Assembly: GCA_002325785.1 (NCBI GenBank)
Contig: DCSU01000007.1
Location: 23,569 to 38,181, forward strand
Length of the DNA: 14,613 nucleotides
Source of the DNA: Bacteroidales bacterium UBA1458
Lineage (GTDB): Bacteria; Bacteroidota; Bacteroidia; Bacteroidales; VadinHA17
Reading direction: 5' to 3'
Part shown: in pieces, positions 5,711 to 13,405 of the stretch
How positions within the stretch are numbered: position 1 is the first letter of the stretch
Layout of the letters: every line of letters begins with the position of its first letter
The notes under the pieces: model-generated
Told to the model about the DNA's origin: nothing
Databases searched by the model: none
What the model saw: only the letters and a program-made list of their open reading frames with translations
Program-made: the position numbers and the translations under genes

Positions 5711-8700
5711 TTATTTTTCCTTCGTCTCATCACCTGCCGTTTTCTTCCTTTTACGCTCTTCCGGCCGGATGAACAGACCCTTGAGTGTATCGAAATCGCG
5801 CCTGTAAAAGATTCCCACACCCTGTGTGTAGGGATGTACCTGGTAATACAGGTTGTTATTAGATCTGTTGAAGACCTTGAAGCGCAGCATGTCAGTGAGC
5901 TTGACCTCAATGGTGAATTCCCCGATGATGGCGCTGGCATTGGTGTTCAGCTGGTTGCCGCCTACGTCCACATTACCGTTAAGAGTAACCTTGTCATTCA
6001 GTAGCTGGGTTGACAGAGCGACCTCCACCTCCTGGTCCGTAATTTCATTTCCGGGCCGGTAGTTGAACCCTATGTCAAAGTCGTTGCTTATCTGCGACAG
6101 CCAGTTGCTCAGCTGGTTTGAGAGCATCTCCGTGGTGGTTGTAACGCCGAGAATCCCCGCCCCCTGAGTATCACTTTGTGACACCTGGCTTCCTGAGCCC
6201 GACCCCGATCCGCTGTACAATGCCGGGTCAGGGTAAAAACTGTTCATTACCAGCAGGTAGAGGAACTGCCTGCTGAGCTTCTCATCGGTGTCGGTGGCCA
6301 TTCTCAGGTACTCCCTCGTCCGCTCGTCTGCCGTTGGCAACAGTATTTCAAACCTGATTGACGGATTTAGAAGCTTGTCGTCGAGATTGAGTACGCATTC
6401 AACGGGAAGCCGCTCCTGAAGCTCCGGAAATTCCTCCTTATTATATATGTCCGATAGTGATGCCTTGGTCCGGTACAGGGCTCTGATGTTAATGCTGGCA
6501 TCCTCTATAGGACCATTCCATGAGATGGTCCCGCCATTCTCCACCGTGAAACGCTTGTTGAGGATGTTACCCAGTGTAAAGAGGTAATCGCCGCTCCTGA
6601 TGATGTAATCACCCGCCATACGAACATCGCCGCGTGAACTGAGGCTTATGTTCACCTTTCCCTCTCCCTTGCCCCTTATCACGCCGCCTGTGGTTGCGTC
6701 GAGTATCAGCTGCACCTCAGCTTCCGGGGTGATGTCCAGGTCAAAATTTAGTTCAATATTGCTTCTCTGATTCGTTTCAACGAACTGGTTGTCCGTTTCA
6801 CTGACCTCCTTCTTTTCCCTGGCCGGATCAATGAAAATTATATAGGGGTAGTCACTCACACTGGATGAGGAGTTCAGGGGAACGTAGAACTCAGTTTTGG
6901 CCGCCGTCCTTGCCGAGATATTAAAAACAAGCTTCTTGTCATTCCCTCTTATGCCAGCATAACCTGATGCATAGGCAGTCCCATAGAAGCTGTCGCTGTC
7001 CTTGGGTTTGGTATTCATGACCAGCATCTTGTTCATGTTAATGTCGAAATTGATGCCCATCTCCTTGAATGACTTGTGTGAAAGCGTCCCGTTTACAGTT
7101 CCCTGGTTTTTGTAGTCATCATAGATCCTGATGTCCCTGAATTCAATGCCCTGAGGAGTGAACCGTACACTGTCCGAGAAACTGTACCTGGTCTGAAGAA
7201 AATTGATCTTCAATGATGCATCGCGGGCCATCACCGAACCGCTCAGCATGAGTTGTTTCAGCTGTCCCCGGATCCTCACTTTACCGGACGCTACACCGTT
7301 AAGGTCAGAGGCAAATGCTTTGACGAAGGGATTAAGGATGCTTAGCGGCATTGAGGATGTGTTGGCAGTGATATCGGCAGTCTTTGATGCTGGAACATAA
7401 CTGCCGCTTATTTCAAAGAAGCGGCTGCCCTCAAAATCATTGAAGACGTTTATCTGAGCAACCTTTTTCCTGGGATCCCATTCACTCACGACGGTCAGAA
7501 GGCCATACCTGTTATTGTTAAGCGTGAAGTCCGTGACACTGATATTGCTCTCGAAGAGCAGATCGTTATATACATCTGACAGTGTGACATTTCCTTTCAT
7601 TATCCCGCCGACCTGCATTCCGGATGAACCTTCCTTGCTCCCCGGTTTCTTCTTCTGCATGCTGTTGAGGTATGACAGGTTTAGTCCTTCAAAGCTCAGG
7701 TTGAGTTTCTCTTCAGCAGCCGATGAGAGCCAGCCGTCAAGTCTTATGTAATTTTTCCGGCTGGTAACCAGAATGTTGTCAAACCAGATGCTTGTTGAGT
7801 CCAGGACTATGCGGGCAGGACTGATTGTCCACGGTGCGCTTCTGACAGTAAATCCGGAAGGAAGGATCCCAACTGTAAGAACTGACCTTTTTAGTTCGTT
7901 CAGGCTGAAGAAGCCCCTGGCATTCAATTCACCAATTGTCCTACCCTCGTCATTGTTATCCCACGAGATACCGAGATCAATCGTGTCGGTGTTGCTGGCA
8001 GCCCCTATGCTGAAATTACCCAGTACAGACTTGTCGGGGAGCATGAGGGAGTCCGCAATAAGATCAACAGACATCTTTCCCCTGTTCACTGATCCGGAAA
8101 GACTCATCTTTCCCAGCCATAAGCCTGAATATGTTATTGCATCGGACATCATCTCAACTGAGAGCTCTGACCGGTCAGACATGAATCGTCCCGTAACAGT
8201 GCTGCCTTCGGAGATTGTTAACCCCGTCGCCAGGAATTCATTCAGCTTGTCAATCTTTTTGATTCGTGCATTAAAAGTGAACATCGCCTCTGCCTTTTCC
8301 TTGTTCCTGACTGCCACAGGTGGTTTGAACCTTGATGGAAAAAGCGTCGCGAGCATTGTCTTTACCGTTAACCCAATTGCCTCAGGAGTATAGGTGCCTC
8401 TTACCTCCGCATCGGCGAAGTCAGATTTGAGGGTAAGAAATGGTTCCCCGTTTTCCTTGCCTGAGATGACGAGGAAATCGTAGATGCTCAGCGTGCCGTT
8501 GGAATTCTGAAGCGTTGAATTGATCAGCCTCATATCACCCTTTAGATTATCCGTCCTGTTCCCCTTGAAGGAAGCAGTGAGCAGGGCAGAGACCGTGAAG
8601 ATCGAATCGCCCTTGATAAGGTTGAGCCTGTGAAGGTCGGCATGGGCAAGGTTCATCGTGAAATCAAACTCCGGCATGCTCTTCTCAAGATCAAACCTCC

Positions 8701-10228
8701 CCATGAGGTCCATCCTTATGTTCCTGTCGCTTACCTTAACGGTGCCATCCCAGATACTGTCAGCATAGGTTCCGGCCACTGAAATATTCCGGTACAGGTA
8801 GTCATTGACTTCCACACTGTCAATAATACCGGTTATGCTGGCAGTGAGGTGTTTGAACGACTGCATGGATCCCTCGATGTCAGCATGCATCCAGAGACCC
8901 CCGAACATCTTATCGTTCCTGGTTACATAACCTAGATCCACATCGCTGGTCCTGAGGAATCCCTTGAACCCAAAAGTATTCCTGCCTTCCGGTCTGAGTG
9001 AAAGGTCAGTGGAGAATGTGCCTCTCTCAGTGGTCAGGGTTCCGAATGATACAAAATCGGTGGTGAAACCGGTAAAGCTGCCCTGGTAGGATATGATCCC
9101 CATGTCATGCGCTATCACAGGGAGCCTGAGTGGTTTTTTCCCAGGTATCGAGAACTTCTCGATATCCCCGGCGCTGGTTCTCATGTCAGTGAAATCAATG
9201 AACAGATAGCTGTCGCCGATTTCAGGCAGGCCTGAGATGTCAAAGTCGAACCTGAGCCTGGTATCGGCCGCATAATCAATCCTGATGTTCCGTCCTTTCA
9301 TCTCTGCCACCGTGCCGCTGATCCTGCCTGAGAGTGAGATGGTTTCACCTATGCCTGCCAGGGGTCTGACGAAGTAGGTCAGATCTGAAGCGTCAATAAT
9401 TGAGTTATTGAACAGTATGTCCATTTTCACCCTGTTCATGAAATCAGACCAGGATGCTGTATCCTGGGGCATCAGCAGGATTTTTTCGGCCGAGATGGCG
9501 CTGGAGTCAGTAAGTAATTCCAGCTCCCTGAATGATAGTACTTCAGGGGCAATAGCTACATTCATGTCCAGGCTTTGGCTGGTAAAGCCTCCCGACTCTT
9601 TGAAGGCCAGTTCCCTGATGACCATGCTGACGGAGTCAGGTATGATTCTCAAATCCCTTATCCGTCCATTAATGCCGGATAGCTTCATGTTCCTGAGGTT
9701 GACACTGCCCGGAATGATGCTTGCAGTATCCGCCATGTCGGCAAGAATGAAAGCCCCGTTATTTATGTCGATATCAGTGAAACTTATGTCGATGCTTCTT
9801 GTAGTGTCCTTCACGGCGCCTCCATGCAGGCTTTTTAGATACTGTGTCAGGTTCATGATACCTGCAGTGTCCCTGACCATCCTGAAATCGGGTTCGTAGA
9901 GACGGGCCCTTCCAAACCTGAAGGTCATCGCCGATGGCCTTATCTGCCGGATTTTCAGATCTATCCTTTTTACAGCCAGCAGAGTATCACCTCTCTGGTC
10001 CTCAAACAGTAGATCCTCAAGCACAATCTTTCGGAACATGCTGTAGCTTACCTTGCCGATGATTATCTCAGCCCCGGTTTTCTTGGCGATGGCCTGTGTG
10101 AGGCTGTTCACCGTAAAGGTCTGAATGGCAGGAGCCTGAAGCAATAGAAACAAGATAGCCGGCACCACAATCAGTACCGCTGCTATGATAAGAAGGACCC
10201 TTACGATTTTTTTAATAATTTTGGCCAT
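5711..10228 (-). CDS. tamB: TamB/DUF490-domain envelope protein (AsmA-like)
   Basis: This is a 1505-residue protein that is probably fixed in the inner membrane and spans the periplasm. TamB and AsmA-like proteins form a long hydrophobic groove that moves phospholipids to the outer membrane and aids outer-membrane protein assembly. The N-terminus MAKIIKK is followed by one membrane helix (VRVLLIIAAVLIVVPAILFLLLQ). A very long beta-repetitive region with no catalytic motif comes next. The C-terminal quarter carries the conserved DUF490 features: GKGEGKVNISLSSRGDV, GDYIIRSGDYLFTLGNILNK, FTVENGGTISWNGP, and DFDIGFNYRPG near the end. A Ser-Gly run (SGSGSGSGS) sits in the loop before the last part. 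The tail is basic and hydrophilic (EERKRKKTAGDETKEK). I chose the ATG at 10228. An upstream in-frame TTG at 10279 would put 17 unlikely residues before the membrane anchor. It is divergent from tsaD. Confidence 0.9.
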   Translation of the reverse strand: MAKIIKKIVRVLLIIAAVLIVVPAILFLLLQAPAIQTFTVNSLTQAIAKKTGAEIIIGKVSYSMFRKIVLEDLLFEDQRGDTLLAVKRIDLKIRQIRPSAMTFRFGRARLYEPDFRMVRDTAGIMNLTQYLKSLHGGAVKDTTRSIDISFTDIDINNGAFILADMADTASIIPGSVNLRNMKLSGINGRIRDLRIIPDSVSMVIRELAFKESGGFTSQSLDMNVAIAPEVLSFRELELLTDSSAISAEKILLMPQDTASWSDFMNRVKMDILFNNSIIDASDLTYFVRPLAGIGETISLSGRISGTVAEMKGRNIRIDYAADTRLRFDFDISGLPEIGDSYLFIDFTDMRTSAGDIEKFSIPGKKPLRLPVIAHDMGIISYQGSFTGFTTDFVSFGTLTTERGTFSTDLSLRPEGRNTFGFKGFLRTSDVDLGYVTRNDKMFGGLWMHADIEGSMQSFKHLTASITGIIDSVEVNDYLYRNISVAGTYADSIWDGTVKVSDRNIRMDLMGRFDLEKSMPEFDFTMNLAHADLHRLNLIKGDSIFTVSALLTASFKGNRTDNLKGDMRLINSTLQNSNGTLSIYDFLVISGKENGEPFLTLKSDFADAEVRGTYTPEAIGLTVKTMLATLFPSRFKPPVAVRNKEKAEAMFTFNARIKKIDKLNEFLATGLTISEGSTVTGRFMSDRSELSVEMMSDAITYSGLWLGKMSLSGSVNRGKMSVDLIADSLMLPDKSVLGNFSIGAASNTDTIDLGISWDNNDEGRTIGELNARGFFSLNELKRSVLTVGILPSGFTVRSAPWTISPARIVLDSTSIWFDNILVTSRKNYIRLDGWLSSAAEEKLNLSFEGLNLSYLNSMQKKKPGSKEGSSGMQVGGIMKGNVTLSDVYNDLLFESNISVTDFTLNNNRYGLLTVVSEWDPRKKVAQINVFNDFEGSRFFEISGSYVPASKTADITANTSSMPLSILNPFVKAFASDLNGVASGKVRIRGQLKQLMLSGSVMARDASLKINFLQTRYSFSDSVRFTPQGIEFRDIRIYDDYKNQGTVNGTLSHKSFKEMGINFDINMNKMLVMNTKPKDSDSFYGTAYASGYAGIRGNDKKLVFNISARTAAKTEFYVPLNSSSSVSDYPYIIFIDPAREKKEVSETDNQFVETNQRSNIELNFDLDITPEAEVQLILDATTGGVIRGKGEGKVNISLSSRGDVRMAGDYIIRSGDYLFTLGNILNKRFTVENGGTISWNGPIEDASINIRALYRTKASLSDIYNKEEFPELQERLPVECVLNLDDKLLNPSIRFEILLPTADERTREYLRMATDTDEKLSRQFLYLLVMNSFYPDPALYSGSGSGSGSQVSQSDTQGAGILGVTTTTEMLSNQLSNWLSQISNDFDIGFNYRPGNEITDQEVEVALSTQLLNDKVTLNGNVDVGGNQLNTNASAIIGEFTIEVKLTDMLRFKVFNRSNNNLYYQVHPYTQGVGIFYRRDFDTLKGLFIRPEERKRKKTAGDETKEK
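10216..10223 (+). promoter_or_regulatory. Candidate -7 element for tsaD inside the tamB start
   Basis: TAATTTTG matches TAnnTTTG exactly on the plus strand and lies within the first codons of the oppositely oriented tamB gene. The expected transcription start is near 10229, leaving a leader of about 50 bases before the tsaD ATG. No TTG box is seen 17-23 bases upstream. Confidence 0.4.
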
Positions 10229-10252
10229 TAATGATGGAGTTCCCGCCGCATG

Positions 10253-10280
10253 CGAAGGTAATAAAAAAGAGTGATACAAA
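10253..10280 (-). promoter_or_regulatory. Candidate promoter for the tamB-like gene
   Basis: On the minus strand TTTG (10280-10277) and TACCTTCG (10260-10253, one mismatch to TAnnTTTG) are 16 bases apart, slightly shorter than the usual 17-23. The expected start is near 10247, with a leader of about 20 bases to the ATG at 10228. The upstream box ends one base before the tsaD start codon. Confidence 0.45.
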
Positions 10281-10281
10281 A

Positions 10282-11307
10282 ATGACGCCAGACATTACGA
10301 TCCTTGCGATAGAATCATCCTGTGACGACACTTCGGCTGCGGTTATCAGCAACGGGTATGTCCTCTCAAACCTGATAGCAAATCAGGCTGTCCATAAGGC
10401 TTTTGGCGGTGTTGTTCCTGAACTGGCATCAAGGGCACACCAGGCAAACATCGTCCCGGTAGTTGACCAGGCGCTGTCCGCAGCCGGGAAGAGAGCCGAC
10501 GAGATCAGCGCCGTAGCTTTTACCCGAGGCCCTGGCCTGCTGGGGTCACTCCTTGTGGGCACATCATTTGCCAAGGGATTTGCTCTGGCTCTCAATATTC
10601 CGCTGATTGAAGTTAACCATCTCCAGGCTCATGTCATGTCCCACTTCGCCATGGAACAGGGGAGAGATAACCGCATTCCACGCTTTCCATTCCTATGCCT
10701 GCTGGTCTCGGGAGGACATACACAACTCATTGTCATGCATGATCACTTCACTATGGAACTAATCGGCAATACCATTGATGATGCTGCCGGAGAGGCTTTC
10801 GACAAGTGCGCAAAGGTGATGGGACTCCCATATCCCGGGGGACCGGTGATTGACCGGCTGGCTGCCGATGGCAACAGTGAGGCATTCCGGTTTGCCAAAC
10901 CTAAAATCCAGGGGCTGAACTTCAGCTTCTCCGGGCTCAAGACCAGCTTCCTCTATTTTTTACGTGACAGGGTGGCGGAGGAGCCGGAGTTCATTGCGAA
11001 AAACCTTAATGATCTTGCCGCCTCACTGCAGCAGACTATAATAGATGTACTTATTGGAAAGCTGCTTCGCGCCTCCAAAGAGACCGGCATTACTGAAATA
11101 GGCATTGCCGGAGGTGTCTCTGCAAATTCCGGCCTCAGGCAGGCGGCCGTGAGAGAGGCACAGAAACGCAGTTGGAACATCTACCTGCCCGAGTTCAGGT
11201 ACACCACTGACAACGCGGCAATGATCGGCATAACCGGCTATTATAAATACCTGAGGAAAGAGTTCACTGATCACAGCGTGACACCAATGGCACGCATCGA
11301 TTTTTGA
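10282..11307 (+). CDS. tsaD: tRNA threonylcarbamoyladenosine transferase TsaD
   Basis: With TsaB and TsaE, TsaD transfers threonylcarbamoyl from its adenylate to A37 of ANN-decoding tRNAs, an essential cytosolic reaction. The product is 341 residues with the ASKHA fold. Diagnostic motifs are ILAIESSCDDTSAAV at the N-terminus, FGGVVPELASRAH, and FTRGPGLLGSLLVG. The metal-binding HxxxH is present as His113 and His117 in VNHLQAHVMSH. LVSGGHTQLI, DDAAGEAFDKCAKVMGLPYPGG, IAGGVSANSGLR and the metal ligand Asp310 in TTDNAAMIG follow. I chose the ATG at 10282, since MTPDITILAIESS is the standard length. The in-frame ATG at 10231 would add 17 unusual residues and run back over the tamB promoter. Partner genes tsaB and tsaE are not in the window. 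Confidence 0.97.
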   Translation: MTPDITILAIESSCDDTSAAVISNGYVLSNLIANQAVHKAFGGVVPELASRAHQANIVPVVDQALSAAGKRADEISAVAFTRGPGLLGSLLVGTSFAKGFALALNIPLIEVNHLQAHVMSHFAMEQGRDNRIPRFPFLCLLVSGGHTQLIVMHDHFTMELIGNTIDDAAGEAFDKCAKVMGLPYPGGPVIDRLAADGNSEAFRFAKPKIQGLNFSFSGLKTSFLYFLRDRVAEEPEFIAKNLNDLAASLQQTIIDVLIGKLLRASKETGITEIGIAGGVSANSGLRQAAVREAQKRSWNIYLPEFRYTTDNAAMIGITGYYKYLRKEFTDHSVTPMARIDF

Positions 11308-11308
11308 T

Positions 11309-11395
11309 TGCCGGAAGTGACCTGTCAGCCAAGATCAGATGGTCCCCTGCCGGAAGTGACCTGTCAGCCGTGATAGAAGGCTTCCCTGCCGGGAA
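11309..11395. repeat. 39-base-period direct repeat (two full cores plus a partial third)
   Basis: A 22-base core beginning TGCCGGAAGTGAC occurs identically at 11309-11330 and 11348-11369. A degenerate third start, TGCCGGGAA, lies at 11387, exactly another 39 bases on. The 17-base spacers between cores agree at about 9 positions and both end in CCC. Each core contains the quasi-palindrome TGACCTGTCA. The first copy begins 2 bases after the tsaD stop. The second overlaps the thioesterase stop codon (11364-11366), and the third start lies inside that gene's C-terminal codons. Together they fill the whole convergent gap. Confidence 0.8.
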
Positions 11396-11846
11396 AATGA
11401 AAACGCTGCCGGGCAATCTTCTCCGGATAGAGAAAGTATTCAATATCTGCTTCAGCGCACTGTTTCCCGTCACCGTCATAGAGCCTGCACTTATAGAGCC
11501 CGCTCTTTTCCTTAAGCAGAATGAGCTCCGCCTCAATACGCACTGTCCCCTTGCTGATATAGACGGGCTTCAGGTACCTGACGGTCAATGAGGAGGTCAC
11601 TCCTGAGGTGCCTGCCGTAACATAGATACACCAGGCACCCACTTCGTCAAGAAGAGTTGCAATAATCCCGCCATGAAGCACATTAATATACCCCTGGAAA
11701 TGCGGCAATGGCTCCCATGATGCAAAAAGCTTCCCATCCTCCTCCTCAAAGGTGAGTTTCAACCCTGCAGGATTGGTGGAACTGCATCCGAAACACTGGT
11801 TCTTATCCGCATCAAACGGATTCCTGATTTTTATTCTCTCTGACAA
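11364..11846 (-). CDS. PaaI-like hotdog-fold thioesterase
   Basis: This is a 160-residue cytosolic single-domain hotdog protein that probably hydrolyses an acyl-CoA or similar thioester. The core motif LHGGIIATLLDE is intact (His58, Gly59-Gly60, Asp67), the usual active-site and CoA-binding signature of the PaaI/4HBT group. An N-terminal NQCFGCSSTNPAGL with Cys18 and Cys21 is common in this subfamily. LTVRYLKPVYISKGTVRIEAELI forms the later strands. The substrate is unknown. There is no ATG or GTG before the conserved core, so the start is most likely the TTG at 11846, giving the usual number of residues before NQCFGC. That start lies within the end of the J-domain gene, with a 35-base overlap. 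The last residues (FPGREAFYHG) run into the 39-base direct repeat, which also supplies the stop codon. Confidence 0.88.
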   Translation of the reverse strand: MSERIKIRNPFDADKNQCFGCSSTNPAGLKLTFEEEDGKLFASWEPLPHFQGYINVLHGGIIATLLDEVGAWCIYVTAGTSGVTSSLTVRYLKPVYISKGTVRIEAELILLKEKSGLYKCRLYDGDGKQCAEADIEYFLYPEKIARQRFHFPGREAFYHG

Positions 11847-12405
11847 ATTTGCTATGCTTTTTTCTCTTTTGCTGGGCTACCCAAGCGCTGAGGTATAGGA
11901 ACGAAATCACCAGGTAAACCACTCCAATGATGAGAGTGACCAGTGCCAGCGACGGGGAGGGTTCCTCCCTGGGAGTGAAGGCCGTTCTCATACGGTAGCT
12001 GTACCCGAAAATAGTCATGAAGATGACGGTGACAGCCAGCGCCAGGCCCAGAAAAACCATCGTTCCGTCAATGACTGTAGTACTCTTGTAAATCGGACTC
12101 TTTTTAAAGGCCGAGTAGGTTGTCTTTGCATATGCTTCAGCCCTCTTTCTTGCCTCCGCCTGCCTGTAGTTAACCCACGCCCGGTAATTACTCTCTGCTT
12201 CTTCCCGGGTAATGTTCCTGCTGTGAGGATGACTGGTCAGGTACTCATATGCCTCAGTAATCTGCATAAACATCTCCGGGGCTCCCTCCGAATGATTGCG
12301 GTCAGGATGATACTCCATGGCCTTGCTGCGGTAAGCTTTCCTTATCTCATCATCGGGGGCACCCTGCCTAACCCCAAGTATATTATAATAATCGCGGAGA
12401 TTCAT
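11812..12405 (-). CDS. Membrane-anchored J-domain (DnaJ-like) protein
   Basis: The 197-residue product begins directly with a J-domain: LRDYYNILGV, DDEIRKAYRSKAMEYHPDRN with the essential HPD triad at residues 33-35, and ITEAYEYL. J-domains stimulate the ATPase of DnaK. The Gly/Phe, zinc-finger and substrate-binding regions of DnaJ are absent. Instead a charged helical middle (EARKRAEAYAKTTYSAFKK) leads to two predicted membrane helices, TMVFLGLALAVTVIFMTIFG and ALVTLIIGVVYLVISFLYLSAW, and a basic tail. It is thus a DnaJ class C-type co-chaperone that would recruit DnaK to the inner membrane. I chose the ATG at 12405. A GTG at 12423 would add six residues. It overlaps the thioesterase gene downstream, so the two are translated from one message. 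No clear TAnnTTTG is seen upstream. Confidence 0.88.
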   Translation of the reverse strand: MNLRDYYNILGVRQGAPDDEIRKAYRSKAMEYHPDRNHSEGAPEMFMQITEAYEYLTSHPHSRNITREEAESNYRAWVNYRQAEARKRAEAYAKTTYSAFKKSPIYKSTTVIDGTMVFLGLALAVTVIFMTIFGYSYRMRTAFTPREEPSPSLALVTLIIGVVYLVISFLYLSAWVAQQKRKKHSKFVRENKNQESV

Positions 12406-12464
12406 GTTCCTGAAAAGGTTCACTAATTAAGAGCTTTTTTTTCACCATGGAATACCGGAGTAGG

Positions 12465-12493
12465 TTGTTTTTTCGTTCTTTCTTATAAATTTG
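12465..12493 (+). promoter_or_regulatory. Bacteroidota-type promoter for the ZIP transporter gene
   Basis: TTG at 12465-12467 and TAAATTTG at 12486-12493 are 18 bases apart. This matches the TTG-N17-23-TAnnTTTG pattern in full and is the best promoter in the window. Transcription should start near 12499, giving a leader of about 25 bases without a Shine-Dalgarno sequence. I see no obvious zinc-uptake-regulator operator palindrome around it. Confidence 0.6.
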
Positions 12494-12524
12494 TAATTTA
12501 AATTGATTCTAAATAACCCTCTCG

Positions 12525-13388
12525 ATGGATAGTTCCCGAATTCTGTTAGCCTTTGGCCTGACCCTTTTTGCAGGACTTGCCACCGGGATCGGGGGATTGA
12601 TTGCTTTCTTCGCAAAGCGAACCAAGACCAGCTTTCTTGCCTTTTCGCTTGGATTCTCAGCCGGGGTGATGATTTTTATCTCATTTACCGAGATCCTTAC
12701 CGAATCAGGTGAGATAATGCGTCTCTATTACAGCCATGACAAAGCATCATGGCTTACCTTCATCTCGTTCATTGTCGGAATAGCGCTGTCGGCTGCTATT
12801 GACAAGATACTCCCGGCAGAGGGCAACCCTCATGAACTTAAGAGAGTGGAGCAGATGCATCCTGAGAACAGGGACCCTGACAAACCGGAGTGCCAGGGAA
12901 GGAAGCAGCGTCGAGGCTGGTCTGGCGCCAGAGATCAGAAGTTAATGAGGTTAGGCGTTTTCACCGCCATTGCCCTCGGAATTCACAACTTTCCCGAGGG
13001 GATAGCCACATTCATGTCAGCTATAAATGATGTTGCCGTAGGCATAAGTATTGCCGTTGCCATTGCCATCCACAATATTCCTGAGGGCATAGCTGTCTCG
13101 GTCCCCGTTTATTATGCCACAGGATCCAGGAAGAAAGCATTGATATGGTCCGTGATGTCGGGCTTCTCAGAACCCGTCGGGGCCGTTGCAGGATATTTCA
13201 TCCTGACCCTTTTTAAGAGCGGTGTAAGCCTTGGATTTGTCTTCGGTATCGTCGCCGGAATAATGGTCTACATCTCATTTGACGAGCTCCTGCCGGCAGC
13301 ACACAAGTACGGTAAGCACCATGTTGCCATCTACGGCCTCATCAGCGGGATGATCGTGATAGGCCTGAGCCTTATCCTGCTGGGCTAA
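12525..13388 (+). CDS. zupT: ZIP-family divalent metal transporter (ZupT-like)
   Basis: This 287-residue inner-membrane protein has about eight predicted helices and probably takes up Zn2+ or other divalent cations such as Fe2+ or Mn2+. The ZIP metal-site motifs in two adjacent helices are intact: HNFPEG at 154-159 (ALGIHNFPEGIATF) and HNIPEG at 183-188 (AIAIHNIPEGIAVSVPV). Helix 2 has FSAGVMIFISFTEIL with Glu56, and the C-terminal helices include GIMVYISFDELLPAAHKYG. The hydrophilic loop between helices 3 and 4 (about 98-139) contains His103, His112 and Cys123. It is rich in charged residues, but it is not the long His-rich loop seen in many eukaryotic ZIPs. The gene stands alone with its own promoter and converges on the MFS gene 13 bases away. 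Metal specificity cannot be set from sequence alone. Confidence 0.93.
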   Translation: MDSSRILLAFGLTLFAGLATGIGGLIAFFAKRTKTSFLAFSLGFSAGVMIFISFTEILTESGEIMRLYYSHDKASWLTFISFIVGIALSAAIDKILPAEGNPHELKRVEQMHPENRDPDKPECQGRKQRRGWSGARDQKLMRLGVFTAIALGIHNFPEGIATFMSAINDVAVGISIAVAIAIHNIPEGIAVSVPVYYATGSRKKALIWSVMSGFSEPVGAVAGYFILTLFKSGVSLGFVFGIVAGIMVYISFDELLPAAHKYGKHHVAIYGLISGMIVIGLSLILLG

Positions 13389-13392
13389 TCAT

Positions 13393-13405
13393 TTGATATT
13401 ATCAA
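13393..13405. repeat. Short AT-rich palindrome at convergent gene ends
   Basis: TTGATATTATCAA has 6-base arms (TTGATA and TATCAA) around one base. It sits in the gap between the ZIP stop (13386-13388) and the MFS stop (13404-13402), overlapping the latter. As RNA only about five weak pairs with a 3-base loop could form, and no T-run follows. It may be incidental or a weak bidirectional end signal. Confidence 0.3.

Noticed and set aside
5546..6004. Plus-strand open frame spanning the exbB start, the intergenic gap and the tamB end
   Set aside because: No family resemblance. It crosses two well-supported minus-strand genes and has no promoter of its own.
7773..8393. Plus-strand open frame of 206 codons within tamB
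   Set aside because: It lies entirely antisense to the TamB-like protein, and its Ser/Pro-rich composition is typical of a reverse-strand shadow.
10231..10281. Longer N-terminus of TsaD from the ATG at 10231
   Set aside because: The added residues (MMEFPPHAKVIKKSDTK) are not found in the family as I know it and would be encoded over the tamB promoter.
11309..11395. CRISPR array
   Set aside because: Only two exact copies with 17-base spacers that are themselves partly similar, no leader, and no cas genes nearby.
11264..11591. Open frames on both strands over the tsaD-thioesterase junction
   Set aside because: They overlap well-supported genes, and the apparent peptide repeat (ADRSLPA) is only the translated 39-base DNA repeat.
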